Source: Bacillota bacterium (GTDB taxonomy: Bacteria > Bacillota > Bacilli > Paenibacillales > NBRC-103111). Taken from it: a stretch of DNA of 64,000 bases. The translations under genes and the position numbers were made by a program. The stretch spans positions 365,502 through 429,501 of the forward strand of contig JAEWGW010000011.1 in assembly GCA_023388055.1 (NCBI GenBank), written 5' to 3'. Of the stretch, positions 23,959 to 31,508 are shown piece by piece. The notes beneath the pieces were generated by a model, which ran no database searches, was not told where the DNA came from, and was given only the letters and a program-made list of their open reading frames with translations. Numbering within the stretch: the stretch's first letter is position 1; the number at the start of each line of letters is the position of its first letter.

Positions 23959-25674
23959 ATGACTGTTCAATTAAATAACATGCTGGTCAATCCCAATTTT
24001 GAAGCGGGCTTCAGCGGGTGGTTTCCTGTGAATTGCGCGATTAGCACCGGTGCTAAGGACGGGGCATTCTGTGCCGAAATGGCAGGGGGGACCATTTTTT
24101 CCTCCTTGCAGCAGGCAGTGCCGGTGACTCCCGGCCAAGGCTATTACCTGGGGTTCTCACTGAAGAATGCCCAGGCCTTGCCCAGTAAGCAGATTGTGGC
24201 AACAGTCAATTTTTTCAATACCGGTTTTGTCTTTCTGGCAACAGGTCTTTCTTTATTGATTCCGGCCAACACGTTGTCCAATACCGTTTGGCAGAGCTAC
24301 GAAGGAGTAACTACAATTGTTCCCAACAACGCTGCCTTCGCCCAGCTTTCCTTCAGCAATGTCGCGGTGGCGGGTACCAGCAGCACGCTGCTGGATGAAG
24401 TTGTTTTGATGCAGGCTGTTGATTCGGGTTCTGGAATAACAGGTGCGACAGGAGCAACCGGTGCTACAGGGGCAACAGGAGGGACCGGTGCAACTGGGGG
24501 AACAGGGGCCGCGGGACTTGCCGGGGCAACAGGCGCCACAGGAGCGACTGGCGCCACAGGAGCAACTGGGGTGACAGGCCCCACAGGGGCAACGGTTGGG
24601 GCAACAGGAGCAACAGGGGCAACGGGAGCAACGGGAGAGACGGGGCCCACGGGAGTTACAGGCGCCACAGGGTTGCCGGGGATAACAGGAGCAACAGGTG
24701 AATCAGGATTAAACGGAGAAACGGGAGTGACGGGTGCCACAGGCCCCACCGGGCTGGATGGAGCCACAGGTGTTACGGGAGAGACGGGTGCAACGGGAGT
24801 CACCGGCTTTACAGGAGCCACCGGAGCCACAGGTGTGACTGGCCCCACGGGGGCAACGGTTGGAGCAACAGGGGCTACCGGAGCAACAGGTGTGACGGGG
24901 GCAACAGGACCAACAGGCGCCACGGGACCTACCGGCTCTACCGGAACGACTGGCGCTACCGGGGTTTTTGAGCCGAATCCGTTCAATGTATATGTTCAAG
25001 CAGGAGCAACCGGGGGCAATGGTACCCAAGCCAGTCCTTTCGCCACAATCCAGCAGGGAATTGCCGCCGTTTCGCCGACAGGTACTGTCCATGTACTGAC
25101 AGGAACCTATCCGATTACAACCACCGTAACGGTGAACAAAGCGAATGTAACCATCAGGGGTTATGCCAATACTATTCTTCTGCTCCAGGCTGCTGTTATT
25201 GCATTATTGGTCACTGGGACGGGCGTGATTGTGGATGGTCTGACGATCACAAGCGATTTGCCGTATACTGTGGAATTTATTCAATTAGCGGGCTCCAACC
25301 ACCGTTTGGAAAATTGTGTCATCTTCGGCCCGCCTCAAGCTGGACCTTCCACCGGTTGGGTGGTTAACCGAGGGTTTCTCACTCAGAGCAACGTGACTAA
25401 TTTAATTGCAGTTAATAATCTGCTCTATTCGCTTCGTCAAGCGGGTTATCTTAATCCCAACTCCACAGGCACCATCATGAATAATGTGGTGTACAACACA
25501 AGAGGCTGGGTGGTGGACAGGGCAATTTTCGTATTTTCGGACAATTCCTGGGGCATTCCGCAAAATGCAGTGGACATAGCCTTGCTGGTGGGCACTCCGA
25601 CTGGAGCGCCTTACGATCCCACTACAGCATTGTCCCAATACAATAATAGCGCCACGATTAGTGACCAGCGATAG
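23959..25674 (+). CDS. Collagen-like (Gly-X-Thr) surface protein with beta-helix C-terminus
   Basis: The 571-residue protein has three parts. Residues 1-157 form an N-terminal beta-sandwich-like domain (LNNMLVNPNFEAGFSGWF, then a DEVVL strand), of the kind placed before collagen-like repeats in Paenibacillus spore proteins. Residues 159-335 are Gly-X-Thr triplets, mainly GAT and GVT, broken twice by a single inserted Val in the same context (Val 213 and Val 301). Residues 340-571 begin FNVYVQAGATGGNGTQASPF and resemble a pectate-lyase-like right-handed beta helix. A filament of the exosporium or spore surface, comparable to BclA, is the likely role. A GGAGAAAGGA site precedes the ATG. No secretion signal is seen, consistent with mother-cell expression. 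Confidence 0.82.
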   Translation: MTVQLNNMLVNPNFEAGFSGWFPVNCAISTGAKDGAFCAEMAGGTIFSSLQQAVPVTPGQGYYLGFSLKNAQALPSKQIVATVNFFNTGFVFLATGLSLLIPANTLSNTVWQSYEGVTTIVPNNAAFAQLSFSNVAVAGTSSTLLDEVVLMQAVDSGSGITGATGATGATGATGGTGATGGTGAAGLAGATGATGATGATGATGVTGPTGATVGATGATGATGATGETGPTGVTGATGLPGITGATGESGLNGETGVTGATGPTGLDGATGVTGETGATGVTGFTGATGATGVTGPTGATVGATGATGATGVTGATGPTGATGPTGSTGTTGATGVFEPNPFNVYVQAGATGGNGTQASPFATIQQGIAAVSPTGTVHVLTGTYPITTTVTVNKANVTIRGYANTILLLQAAVIALLVTGTGVIVDGLTITSDLPYTVEFIQLAGSNHRLENCVIFGPPQAGPSTGWVVNRGFLTQSNVTNLIAVNNLLYSLRQAGYLNPNSTGTIMNNVVYNTRGWVVDRAIFVFSDNSWGIPQNAVDIALLVGTPTGAPYDPTTALSQYNNSATISDQR

Positions 25675-25705
25675 AACGGATAGGATGAAGTCGTCCCTAG
25701 GAATA

Positions 25706-25740
25706 CAAAAACCTCGCTCCTAAAAAGGAACGAGGTTTTG
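25706..25740 (+). terminator. Intrinsic terminator after the collagen-like gene
   Basis: AAAACCTCG and CGAGGTTTT arms with an additional CC/GG pair close a loop of about 9 bases, followed by T residues. Confidence 0.8.
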
Positions 25741-25745
25741 CTTTA

Positions 25746-25831
25746 TGCCGAGAGCGGGACTTGAACCCGCACGGTGGTCACCCACCCCAGGATTTTAAGT
25801 CCTGTGCGTCTGCCGATTCCGCCATCCCGGC
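25746..25831 (-). tRNA. tRNA-Leu (anticodon UAA)
   Basis: Read on the minus strand, 86 bases fold as a class-II tRNA. The 7-bp acceptor stem GCCGGGA/TCTCGGC has one G-U pair, the anticodon loop ACTTAAAATC carries TAA, a long variable arm is present (GGGTGGGTGACCACC region), and the T-arm contains GGTTCAAGTCC. The discriminator base is A and the CCA end is not encoded. It lies between two terminated genes and looks functional. Confidence 0.95.
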
Positions 25832-25934
25832 TTAGCGCCAACGAAGGCTATAGTACCATGAATATCTGTGGTATGTCAACGCTTGAATTTTCCGAATTTA
25901 TCCGGACCGCTGATATCTCACGTGGGGGAGAGAG

Positions 25935-26185
25935 TCTAACGGAACTTAGAAGCTCTTAGGAGCGCAAAACAGGGCATTTCCCATTCTTACGGAACTGAGA
26001 GGCCCTTAGCGGTTCTTTTTGGCCGTGTTGGGCGGTTGCGATAGCTGTAAGGTCGTCTCAGTTCCGTTAAAACGGGAAAAGGCTACATTTTCCCGTCTAA
26101 GAGCCGCATAGTTCCGTTACAGCAAACCCGCTCCTTCGCGCAACCCGGACCCATGCCCAAGAGCCGCATAGTTCCGTTACAGAAA
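25935..26185. repeat. Array of five TAACGGAACT repeats, two direct and three inverted
   Basis: Forward units begin near 25937 and 25984. Inverted units end near 26068, 26119 and 26179. The common pattern is TAACGGAACT followed by a GGCTCTTAG-like block. The last two inverted units share an exact 24-bp repeat at 26099-26122 and 26159-26182 (60-bp period). The gap 25832-26276 contains no credible gene. Confidence 0.7.
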
Positions 26186-26276
26186 TCAGACTAATCTGCG
26201 TTTGCAGCATTCCCCACATTCCCCGCACATCCCTCTGTAGCACACGCACAAGTCAGTAAGTCCTGTGCGTCTCACC

Positions 26277-27314
26277 TCAAGGATCCATTTTGAAATAATC
26301 CATGTCCGGGAACACATACGGCGATGCCGGCGCTTCGATGCGCTGGATGCGGGTAGCGTCAATTTTGAGGATTTCATTGCCGCCGTATGGGGTGGTGTCC
26401 AGGGTGCCGGTAACGTTCACCCATGTGTCCTTTTTTAAATTTTTGCCCAAGGAGCTCTCCACCATAAATCCGAAGGGGGCGGAGTCGGCGGAGCAGCATT
26501 GCACCGCAAACCGGGAAACCACAAACTGGTTCTCCTCCATCCCGTCCTCCCGGTAGACGAACCCGCTGATCTCCACCTTTTTGCCGATAAAATTATTCAT
26601 GTAGAAATCGATGGAGGTGACCGTCTCCATAAAGCCCTTGTCCTTGATGGAGATGCTGTCCTTCTTGTACAGCTTCTTGGCCAGAATGGCTAAATCCTCG
26701 GAGTACTCATCATGGGGAAAAAGGGCATCCAGCGGATCACCTGACGCCGGCGGTGAAACGGCAGCAGGGGAGGTCCCTGCTGACCCTCCGCCCGGGGCAG
26801 GAGAGCCTGCGGCCCCAACTTGCCCGGTCGGGCTTCCCGGCGCGCCTCCTGCGTCCGCAGCGGCAGCCGCCGGAGCTTTCCCCGCCGAGGCGGCAGCACC
26901 GGAGGAACCTGCAGCGCTGCCAGCGATGGCGCCGGTAAGCGTGATGCCCTTTTTGTCCACAAGGCTGCTCCCCAGGGCTTGATCCGGCAAAAGTAAAACC
27001 AGCAGCAGCGGTACGGCGAACAGCGCGTAAAAGAAGCTGTGGCTCACCGCCGACATGGAAGCGGGAGAGCAGCTGCCGCAATCGCAGGAGGGATCCTGCT
27101 CCCGCGCGCCCCACCAGGCCCGGAAGGCCAGCACCAGCTGCAGCACAGCAAACAGATAGAAGCCGATGGCCGCCAGCTTTACATAGAATTGCATGCGGGG
27201 GCCGATATAAATGACCAATTGGTCATGCTTTACAAGGCGGAGGATATAATAGGCGAAAAATGCCAGAATGCCTGTCCGCAAAAAATAATGGATTCCCAGC
27301 TTGCGCGGGCTCAT
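26277..27314 (-). CDS. TIGR03943-family (YcgQ-like) membrane protein with DUF1980 domain
   Basis: The start is the ATG at 27314, which GAGGAGGG precedes, giving 345 residues. Two N-terminal membrane helices are followed by a short Cys cluster (Cys 77, 79, 82), a third hydrophobic segment (about 93-112), an unusually long Ala/Gly/Pro linker (about 127-193) and a C-terminal OB-fold-like DUF1980 domain with the RFAVQCCSADSAPFG motif. It follows the permease gene by 19 bp. YcgQ and YcgR are a conserved pair. Metal or thiol handling is a reasonable guess from the cysteines and from the upstream CobW-type GTPase, but no activity is proven. Confidence 0.8.
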   Translation of the reverse strand: MSPRKLGIHYFLRTGILAFFAYYILRLVKHDQLVIYIGPRMQFYVKLAAIGFYLFAVLQLVLAFRAWWGAREQDPSCDCGSCSPASMSAVSHSFFYALFAVPLLLVLLLPDQALGSSLVDKKGITLTGAIAGSAAGSSGAAASAGKAPAAAAADAGGAPGSPTGQVGAAGSPAPGGGSAGTSPAAVSPPASGDPLDALFPHDEYSEDLAILAKKLYKKDSISIKDKGFMETVTSIDFYMNNFIGKKVEISGFVYREDGMEENQFVVSRFAVQCCSADSAPFGFMVESSLGKNLKKDTWVNVTGTLDTTPYGGNEILKIDATRIQRIEAPASPYVFPDMDYFKMDP

Positions 27315-27333
27315 GGTATATCCCTCCTCAGCG

Positions 27334-28227
27334 TTATAGTGTTCCGACAACAGCGGCGCCCAGCCAGACCAATACCACCAGCAGCCCCACCAGCAAAAGG
27401 ACAAACCGGGTCCGGAAGGAGGACAGCAGCATCAGAGTGGATTTGAAATCCAGCATGGGACCCAGGACCAGAAATGCCAGAAGCGGGCCTTTGGCGAATA
27501 CATTGCTGAAGGAAGCAGCCACAAAGGCATCGGAGGTGGAGCATAAGGACATCACATAGGCCAGCCCCATCATAAACGGATAGGCCGTGAGGGAATCCGA
27601 GCCGATATCCACCAGCACGCTCCGGGAGACCAATACCTGCAAGGAAGCGGCGAGGAAAGCACCGAACAGCAGATATTTGGACATATCGAAGAACTCGTTC
27701 AGCAGATGCTCCGCCCACCCAGACCAGGTGGTTTTGGTTTCCTCAGCGGTGGCTTCGCCCATCAGATCCTCCCGGCTTCGTTTCAGCGGATTGCCGTTAG
27801 CCAGGAGATAGATGAACAATCCCGCAAGAACGGCCACCCCATACGCAAGCCCCATCCGTTCCCAGGCCATTTCCGGCTTCGACCGGAAAGCAGCGAAGGT
27901 GGCGGCGAAGACAATGGGATTGACCACAGGCGCAGCCAGCATGAAGGCAATGCCCAGATAGGCGGGCATCCCTTTTTTGACGAGACGGCGGACCACAGGG
28001 ACTATGCCGCACTCGCACACGGGGAAGATTACCCCCAGGAGAGAGACGGACAGCAGCCCTACCAGAGGATTGCGCGGAATAATCCGCTGCAGCATCCGCT
28101 CCGAAAGCCAAATCTGTAGCAGGGAGGACACCAGCACCCCAGCGATCAGAAACGGGGATGCCTCCAGCACAATAGAGAGAAAAATGGTTTTAAAGGATTG
28201 AATATCAACGGACTGCAGAGCATTCAT
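27334..28227 (-). CDS. Permease of the YcgR/ArsP_1 (DUF318) family
   Basis: The 297-residue protein has about eight membrane helices and the diagnostic FPVCECGIVPVVRRL motif (Cys 71 and Cys 73) in the first half, with a matching LCSTSDAFVAAS segment in the second half. Related ArsP permeases export organoarsenicals, and others in this family pair with YcgQ proteins. The gene overlaps nothing and lies between the GTPase and YcgQ-like genes on the minus strand. A hairpin lies upstream, so expression may be partly separate from the GTPase. Confidence 0.83.
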   Translation of the reverse strand: MNALQSVDIQSFKTIFLSIVLEASPFLIAGVLVSSLLQIWLSERMLQRIIPRNPLVGLLSVSLLGVIFPVCECGIVPVVRRLVKKGMPAYLGIAFMLAAPVVNPIVFAATFAAFRSKPEMAWERMGLAYGVAVLAGLFIYLLANGNPLKRSREDLMGEATAEETKTTWSGWAEHLLNEFFDMSKYLLFGAFLAASLQVLVSRSVLVDIGSDSLTAYPFMMGLAYVMSLCSTSDAFVAASFSNVFAKGPLLAFLVLGPMLDFKSTLMLLSSFRTRFVLLLVGLLVVLVWLGAAVVGTL

Positions 28228-28275
28228 AAATGATGACCATCTTCCAGTAAATTTTACTATTATGTGAAGTATAAA

Positions 28276-28312
28276 ACGCCCGGAGAGGGATTGTCAAACC
28301 CCTTCCGGACGT
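28276..28312 (-). terminator. Hairpin between the GTPase and permease genes
   Basis: On the minus strand an ACGTCCGGAAGGGG arm pairs with a CCCTCTCCGGGCGT arm around a 9-base loop, followed by a short T-rich stretch. It is a partial terminator or attenuator within the metal-related gene group. Confidence 0.55.
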
Positions 28313-28331
28313 ATTCAAACTGCATGAGTGA

Positions 28332-29375
28332 CTATCTCTTCCTACCTGTAGGAAGCTCGGTGCCGGGGAGCAGCTCCGCCCATTCCATCATGAGCTCGCT
28401 TTCCTCCAGATCCATGCCGATCAGGACCAGATAGGGCTCACCCTGGTATGTACTGGAGGAATAGGTGATCCGTTTGCCGGCAAACTGCAGCAGCCTTCTG
28501 GCGGCATGGCCGGGTTGAGCCAGATAACCCTTAGCCCGAAGCAGCCGGTTGCCCCATTGGCCCAGGAACTGCTCCAGCTTGGCCGGAGGAATCGCATAAT
28601 CCGTCGGGGGCTGGAGGGTAAAGGTGCGGATGCGGGAGAAGGAGGCCTGATGCCGGTGGGGAGCATGCTCCGAAGTGTCCGGTTCCTTCATCCGCGCTCC
28701 CGCAGCCACGCCCTTGACTACCCGGAAGGGCTGGCGCGCCTGGGGAGTTCCTTCCGGTACAGGCTCGATTCCCCGAAGCAGAATATCCAGATCCAGCTTG
28801 CTCTGCTGTGTATACAGCAAAGGAGCAAAGGGATTGTGCTTGCGGACGGTCTTTTCAATCTTCTGAAGGGTGTGGCTGTCCACCAAATCGGTTTTGTTGA
28901 TCAGAATCAGATCGGCCACTTCCATCTGCCGGCGCAGCGTACGCACCAAATCCTTGTCCGAGGCAAAAATGCTGTTGTATTCCAGCGTATATTCCGCGTC
29001 CAGCACGGTGACAATTTGCTTCAAGATTACGCGGCCAAGAAGTGCAGGCTCCGTAAGCGCATCCACCACTTCCTCGGGGTTGGCGACTCCGGTAAGCTCT
29101 ACGAACAGCACGTCCGGCTTTTGACTCAGCAGTTCCTGGAGGCTGGCGGAGAGCTCGCTTTTTTTGCTGCAGCAGACACAGCCGTCCAGCAGCTTGGCCA
29201 CGGACACCTGGGAGGCTCCGCCGATGATTTCGCCATCCACATCCATCTTGCCCAGCTCATTCATCAGGATGCCGGGCTTGAGGCCCCGGGAACGCGCTTC
29301 AGCCAGAAGCTCCAGCAGGAGAGTGGTTTTGCCGCTGCCCAGAAAACCGCTCAGGATCAGAACGGGAATGCTCAT
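28332..29375 (-). CDS. CobW/ZagA-family (COG0523) P-loop GTPase, putative metallochaperone
   Basis: I start at the ATG at 29375, preceded by AAAGGAG. The 347-residue protein shows Walker A GFLGSGKTT (10-18), the metal-binding motif GCVCC (65-69), the Walker B region FVELTGVANP and the guanine-specificity motif NKTD. A C-terminal CobW domain follows, with a His-containing stretch (EHAPHRH) before it. COG0523 proteins deliver zinc, cobalt or other metals using GTP. Position ahead of a cysteine-motif permease and a cysteine-rich YcgQ-like protein suggests a metal-allocation group. No Zur box was recognised upstream. Confidence 0.87.
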   Translation of the reverse strand: MSIPVLILSGFLGSGKTTLLLELLAEARSRGLKPGILMNELGKMDVDGEIIGGASQVSVAKLLDGCVCCSKKSELSASLQELLSQKPDVLFVELTGVANPEEVVDALTEPALLGRVILKQIVTVLDAEYTLEYNSIFASDKDLVRTLRRQMEVADLILINKTDLVDSHTLQKIEKTVRKHNPFAPLLYTQQSKLDLDILLRGIEPVPEGTPQARQPFRVVKGVAAGARMKEPDTSEHAPHRHQASFSRIRTFTLQPPTDYAIPPAKLEQFLGQWGNRLLRAKGYLAQPGHAARRLLQFAGKRITYSSSTYQGEPYLVLIGMDLEESELMMEWAELLPGTELPTGRKR

Positions 29376-29551
29376 GGTCTCACTCCTTTTTTGCCGATGC
29401 AAAAAATGACTACAAGCTTTATCTTACTACTGATTGACCGTTTGGGATAGTACAAAGCCAATTTAAGGCTTTCCTTACTTATTGATATTGGCCGGGCAGG
29501 GGGTTTTATGCCACTATTCTCGCGTATCTTCCAAAAAACGGGTTGGGAAGG

Positions 29552-29581
29552 TTTACTCCAATCCGCTTTCCGGGATATAAT
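29552..29581 (+). promoter_or_regulatory. Promoter of the YebC-family gene
   Basis: TTTACT (29552-29557) and TATAAT (29576-29581) are spaced by 18 bp, leaving a 70-bp region before the start codon. I see no other element in 29376-29651. Confidence 0.6.
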
Positions 29582-29651
29582 AGACGGGATTGTTAGTTTG
29601 TAAGCAACTGGCTTACATAAGACCAGCCACGAAAGAGAGCGATTAAACGAT

Positions 29652-30371
29652 ATGGGTCGTAAGTGGAATAATATCAAGGAAAAAAAAGCCTCCAAGGACA
29701 AAAACACAAGCCGGGTCTACGCGAAATTCGGCCGTGAAATTTATGTGGTGGCCAAGCAGGGTGAGCCTGATCCGGAATCCAACCGCGCACTGAAGGTGGT
29801 GCTGGAGCGGGCCAAAATCTACAACGTGCCTAAGGCCATCATTGACCGTGCCCTGGAAAAGGCGCGGGGCAACTCCGATGAAACCTACGAGGAGCTGCGT
29901 TATGAGGGCTTCGGCCCTAACGGGTCCATGGTCATTGTCGATGCCTTGACCAACAATGTGAACCGCACCGCTGCCGAGGTTCGTTCGGCGTTCACCAAGA
30001 ATGCCGGCAACCTGGGTGTCAGCGGCTCTGTAAGCTATATGTTCGATGCCGCTGCGGTTATCGGGGTAGCCGATAAAACGGAGGAAGAGGTGCTGGAGAT
30101 TCTGATGGAGGCGGATGTGGATGCCCGGGACATTGTCCAGGAAGAAGAATCCGTCATCATCTACGCTGCGCCGGATCAATTCAGCGCCGTACAGGATGCC
30201 CTCCGCGCTGTTGGCGTCACCGAATTTACCGTTGCCGAGCTGACCATGCTGGCCCAGAACGACATTACTCTGGAAGAGGATGTACAAGCCCAGTTCGAAA
30301 AGCTCATTGATGTGCTGGAGGACCTGGAGGATGTGCAGCAGGTCTACCACAACGTGGATTTGGGCGAATAA
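29652..30371 (+). CDS. yeeI: YebC/PmpR (TACO1) family protein, YeeI-type
   Basis: The 239-residue protein opens MGRKWNNIKEKKASKDKNTS, has the RYEGFGPNGSMVIVDALTNN block in the middle and ends EDVQQVYHNVDLG, matching B. subtilis YeeI nearly throughout. The family was first annotated as transcriptional regulators; later work on family members links them to translation through difficult sequences such as proline runs. The start has a weak GAGAGCG site. A terminator closes the gene 34 bp past its stop. Confidence 0.92.
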   Translation: MGRKWNNIKEKKASKDKNTSRVYAKFGREIYVVAKQGEPDPESNRALKVVLERAKIYNVPKAIIDRALEKARGNSDETYEELRYEGFGPNGSMVIVDALTNNVNRTAAEVRSAFTKNAGNLGVSGSVSYMFDAAAVIGVADKTEEEVLEILMEADVDARDIVQEEESVIIYAAPDQFSAVQDALRAVGVTEFTVAELTMLAQNDITLEEDVQAQFEKLIDVLEDLEDVQQVYHNVDLGE

Positions 30372-30404
30372 GAGCAGGGTCAGAACGAGAAACCGGTTTA
30401 TAAC

Positions 30405-30432
30405 AAAAGCACCCGAAGGGGTGCTTTTTTCA
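30405..30432 (+). terminator. Intrinsic terminator after yeeI
   Basis: AAAAGCACCC pairs with GGGTGCTTTT around a 4-base loop and runs into T residues. Confidence 0.85.
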
Positions 30433-30473
30433 AAGAATGGAAACTTATGGGTCAAAGGTGGCTGTGAAACAGA

Positions 30474-31121
30474 ATGGCAAAGCAAAAATATTATGTGGTG
30501 TGGGAAGGCAAAACGCCGGGTATCTACGGCACCTGGAACGAGTGCAAGGCACAGGTGGACGGTGTGGCCAATGCCCGCTACAAATCCTATGAATCCCTGC
30601 AGGAGGCGGAGGCAGCCCTGAAGGCAGGAGCGAACAAAAGCTGGGGCAAGGGAAAAGCCGGGGCGAAATCAGGAACCAAAGCGGCTCCCAAGGCAGCCGG
30701 TGCGGGAGCGGGAGAAATCGATTACGACAGCATCTCCGTGGATGTGGGCACCCGGGGCAATCCGGGACCGGTGGAATACAAAGGAGTGGATACCAGAACA
30801 GGGGAGATTCTGTTCTATGTCGGTCCCATCGAAAACGGTACCAACAACCTGGGAGAATTTATTGCCATTGTCCACGGCTTGGCTTATCTCAAGCAGCTGG
30901 GCAGCACCAAAACCATTTATACGGACTCGCGTACTGCCTTAAGCTGGCTGAAAAACCGGAAAATCGCCTCCACCCTGGTGCGCGGCCCGTCGACGGCGAA
31001 GATCTGGGAAATGGCCGACAGGGCGCTGCAATGGATCAATACCAATACCTACGAGAATAAAGTGGTCAAGTGGAATACGGAGGAGTGGGGAGAAATCCGC
31101 GCGGATTTCGGCCGGAAATAG
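30474..31121 (+). CDS. rnhA: Ribonuclease HI with N-terminal hybrid-binding domain
   Basis: Residues 1-50 (KYYVVWEGKTPGIYGTW) form the caulimovirus-viroplasmin-like domain that binds RNA/DNA hybrids. A Lys/Ala/Gly linker (51-80) leads to the RNase H domain. The four catalytic acids are present: Asp 90 (SVDVGTRGNPG), Glu 128 (NNLGEF), Asp 151 (YTDSRTA) and Asp 211 (RADFGRK). The layout matches the structurally known Bacillus halodurans RNase H1. It removes RNA from hybrids during replication and repair. It lies downstream of the yeeI terminator and is closed by a very long hairpin. Confidence 0.94.
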   Translation: MAKQKYYVVWEGKTPGIYGTWNECKAQVDGVANARYKSYESLQEAEAALKAGANKSWGKGKAGAKSGTKAAPKAAGAGAGEIDYDSISVDVGTRGNPGPVEYKGVDTRTGEILFYVGPIENGTNNLGEFIAIVHGLAYLKQLGSTKTIYTDSRTALSWLKNRKIASTLVRGPSTAKIWEMADRALQWINTNTYENKVVKWNTEEWGEIRADFGRK

Positions 31122-31139
31122 TGTCCATATCCTAACCTG

Positions 31140-31207
31140 CCACCGCCTGGCGCGGGGAAACGTTATCCGTTTCCCCGGCTGCCAGAAGCGGTGGTTTTGC
31201 TTTTTTT
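31140..31207 (+). terminator. Very long terminator hairpin after rnhA
   Basis: CCACCGC (31140-31146) pairs with GCGGTGG, CTGGC with GCCAG, and a GGGGAAACG arm with CGTTTCCCC around a 5-base loop, giving over 20 pairs with small interruptions, then a T-run. Its sequence is shared with the 3' end of the convergent small gene. Confidence 0.85.
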
Positions 31208-31354
31208 GCGCAGCTTCAGCTTATCCATTTTTCCTGCCATCACAAGCCAGACGAGAATAGGGGACAGGAAATTCAGAGAGATGATCAGCACCGTAACGGT
31301 CCACAGAAACCAGGTGCTGTTCAGAATGTACCGGTAAAACCAGGTATTCATCAT
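31163..31354 (-). CDS. Small single-helix membrane protein, unknown
   Basis: The start is the ATG at 31354, 10 bases after GGAGGAG; an upstream ATG at 31363 abuts that site. The 63-residue product has one or two hydrophobic segments (WFLWTVTVLIISLNFLSPIL) and a strongly basic tail (KLKLRKKSK). Its stop codon falls inside the rnhA terminator hairpin. The good ribosome site and protein-like composition support a real gene; the function is unknown. Confidence 0.5.
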   Translation of the reverse strand: MMNTWFYRYILNSTWFLWTVTVLIISLNFLSPILVWLVMAGKMDKLKLRKKSKTTASGSRGNG

Positions 31355-31508
31355 AACGGGCATACTCCTCCACAGCCAATTCTGGAATTATTTTCTCCAG
31401 TCTGCAGCTGCTTCATGCGCCCTGTATCCGTCTGCATAATTTTTCCGTCAAAAAGGAAAAGTAAGGAAAGGCGGCTCGCCTATTATCCGGCGGACGGGAG
31501 GAGCATCC

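Noticed and set aside
24297..24986. 229-residue Val/Ala/Pro-repeat frame on the minus strand
   Set aside because: It is the mirror of the Gly-X-Thr repeats and has no independent start signal.
25774..25959. 61-residue frame on the plus strand
   Set aside because: It begins inside the tRNA-Leu gene and runs into the repeat array.
26099..26182. CRISPR-like direct repeat
   Set aside because: Only two exact 24-bp copies exist, within a mixed-orientation repeat array, with no spacers of regular length and no cas genes.
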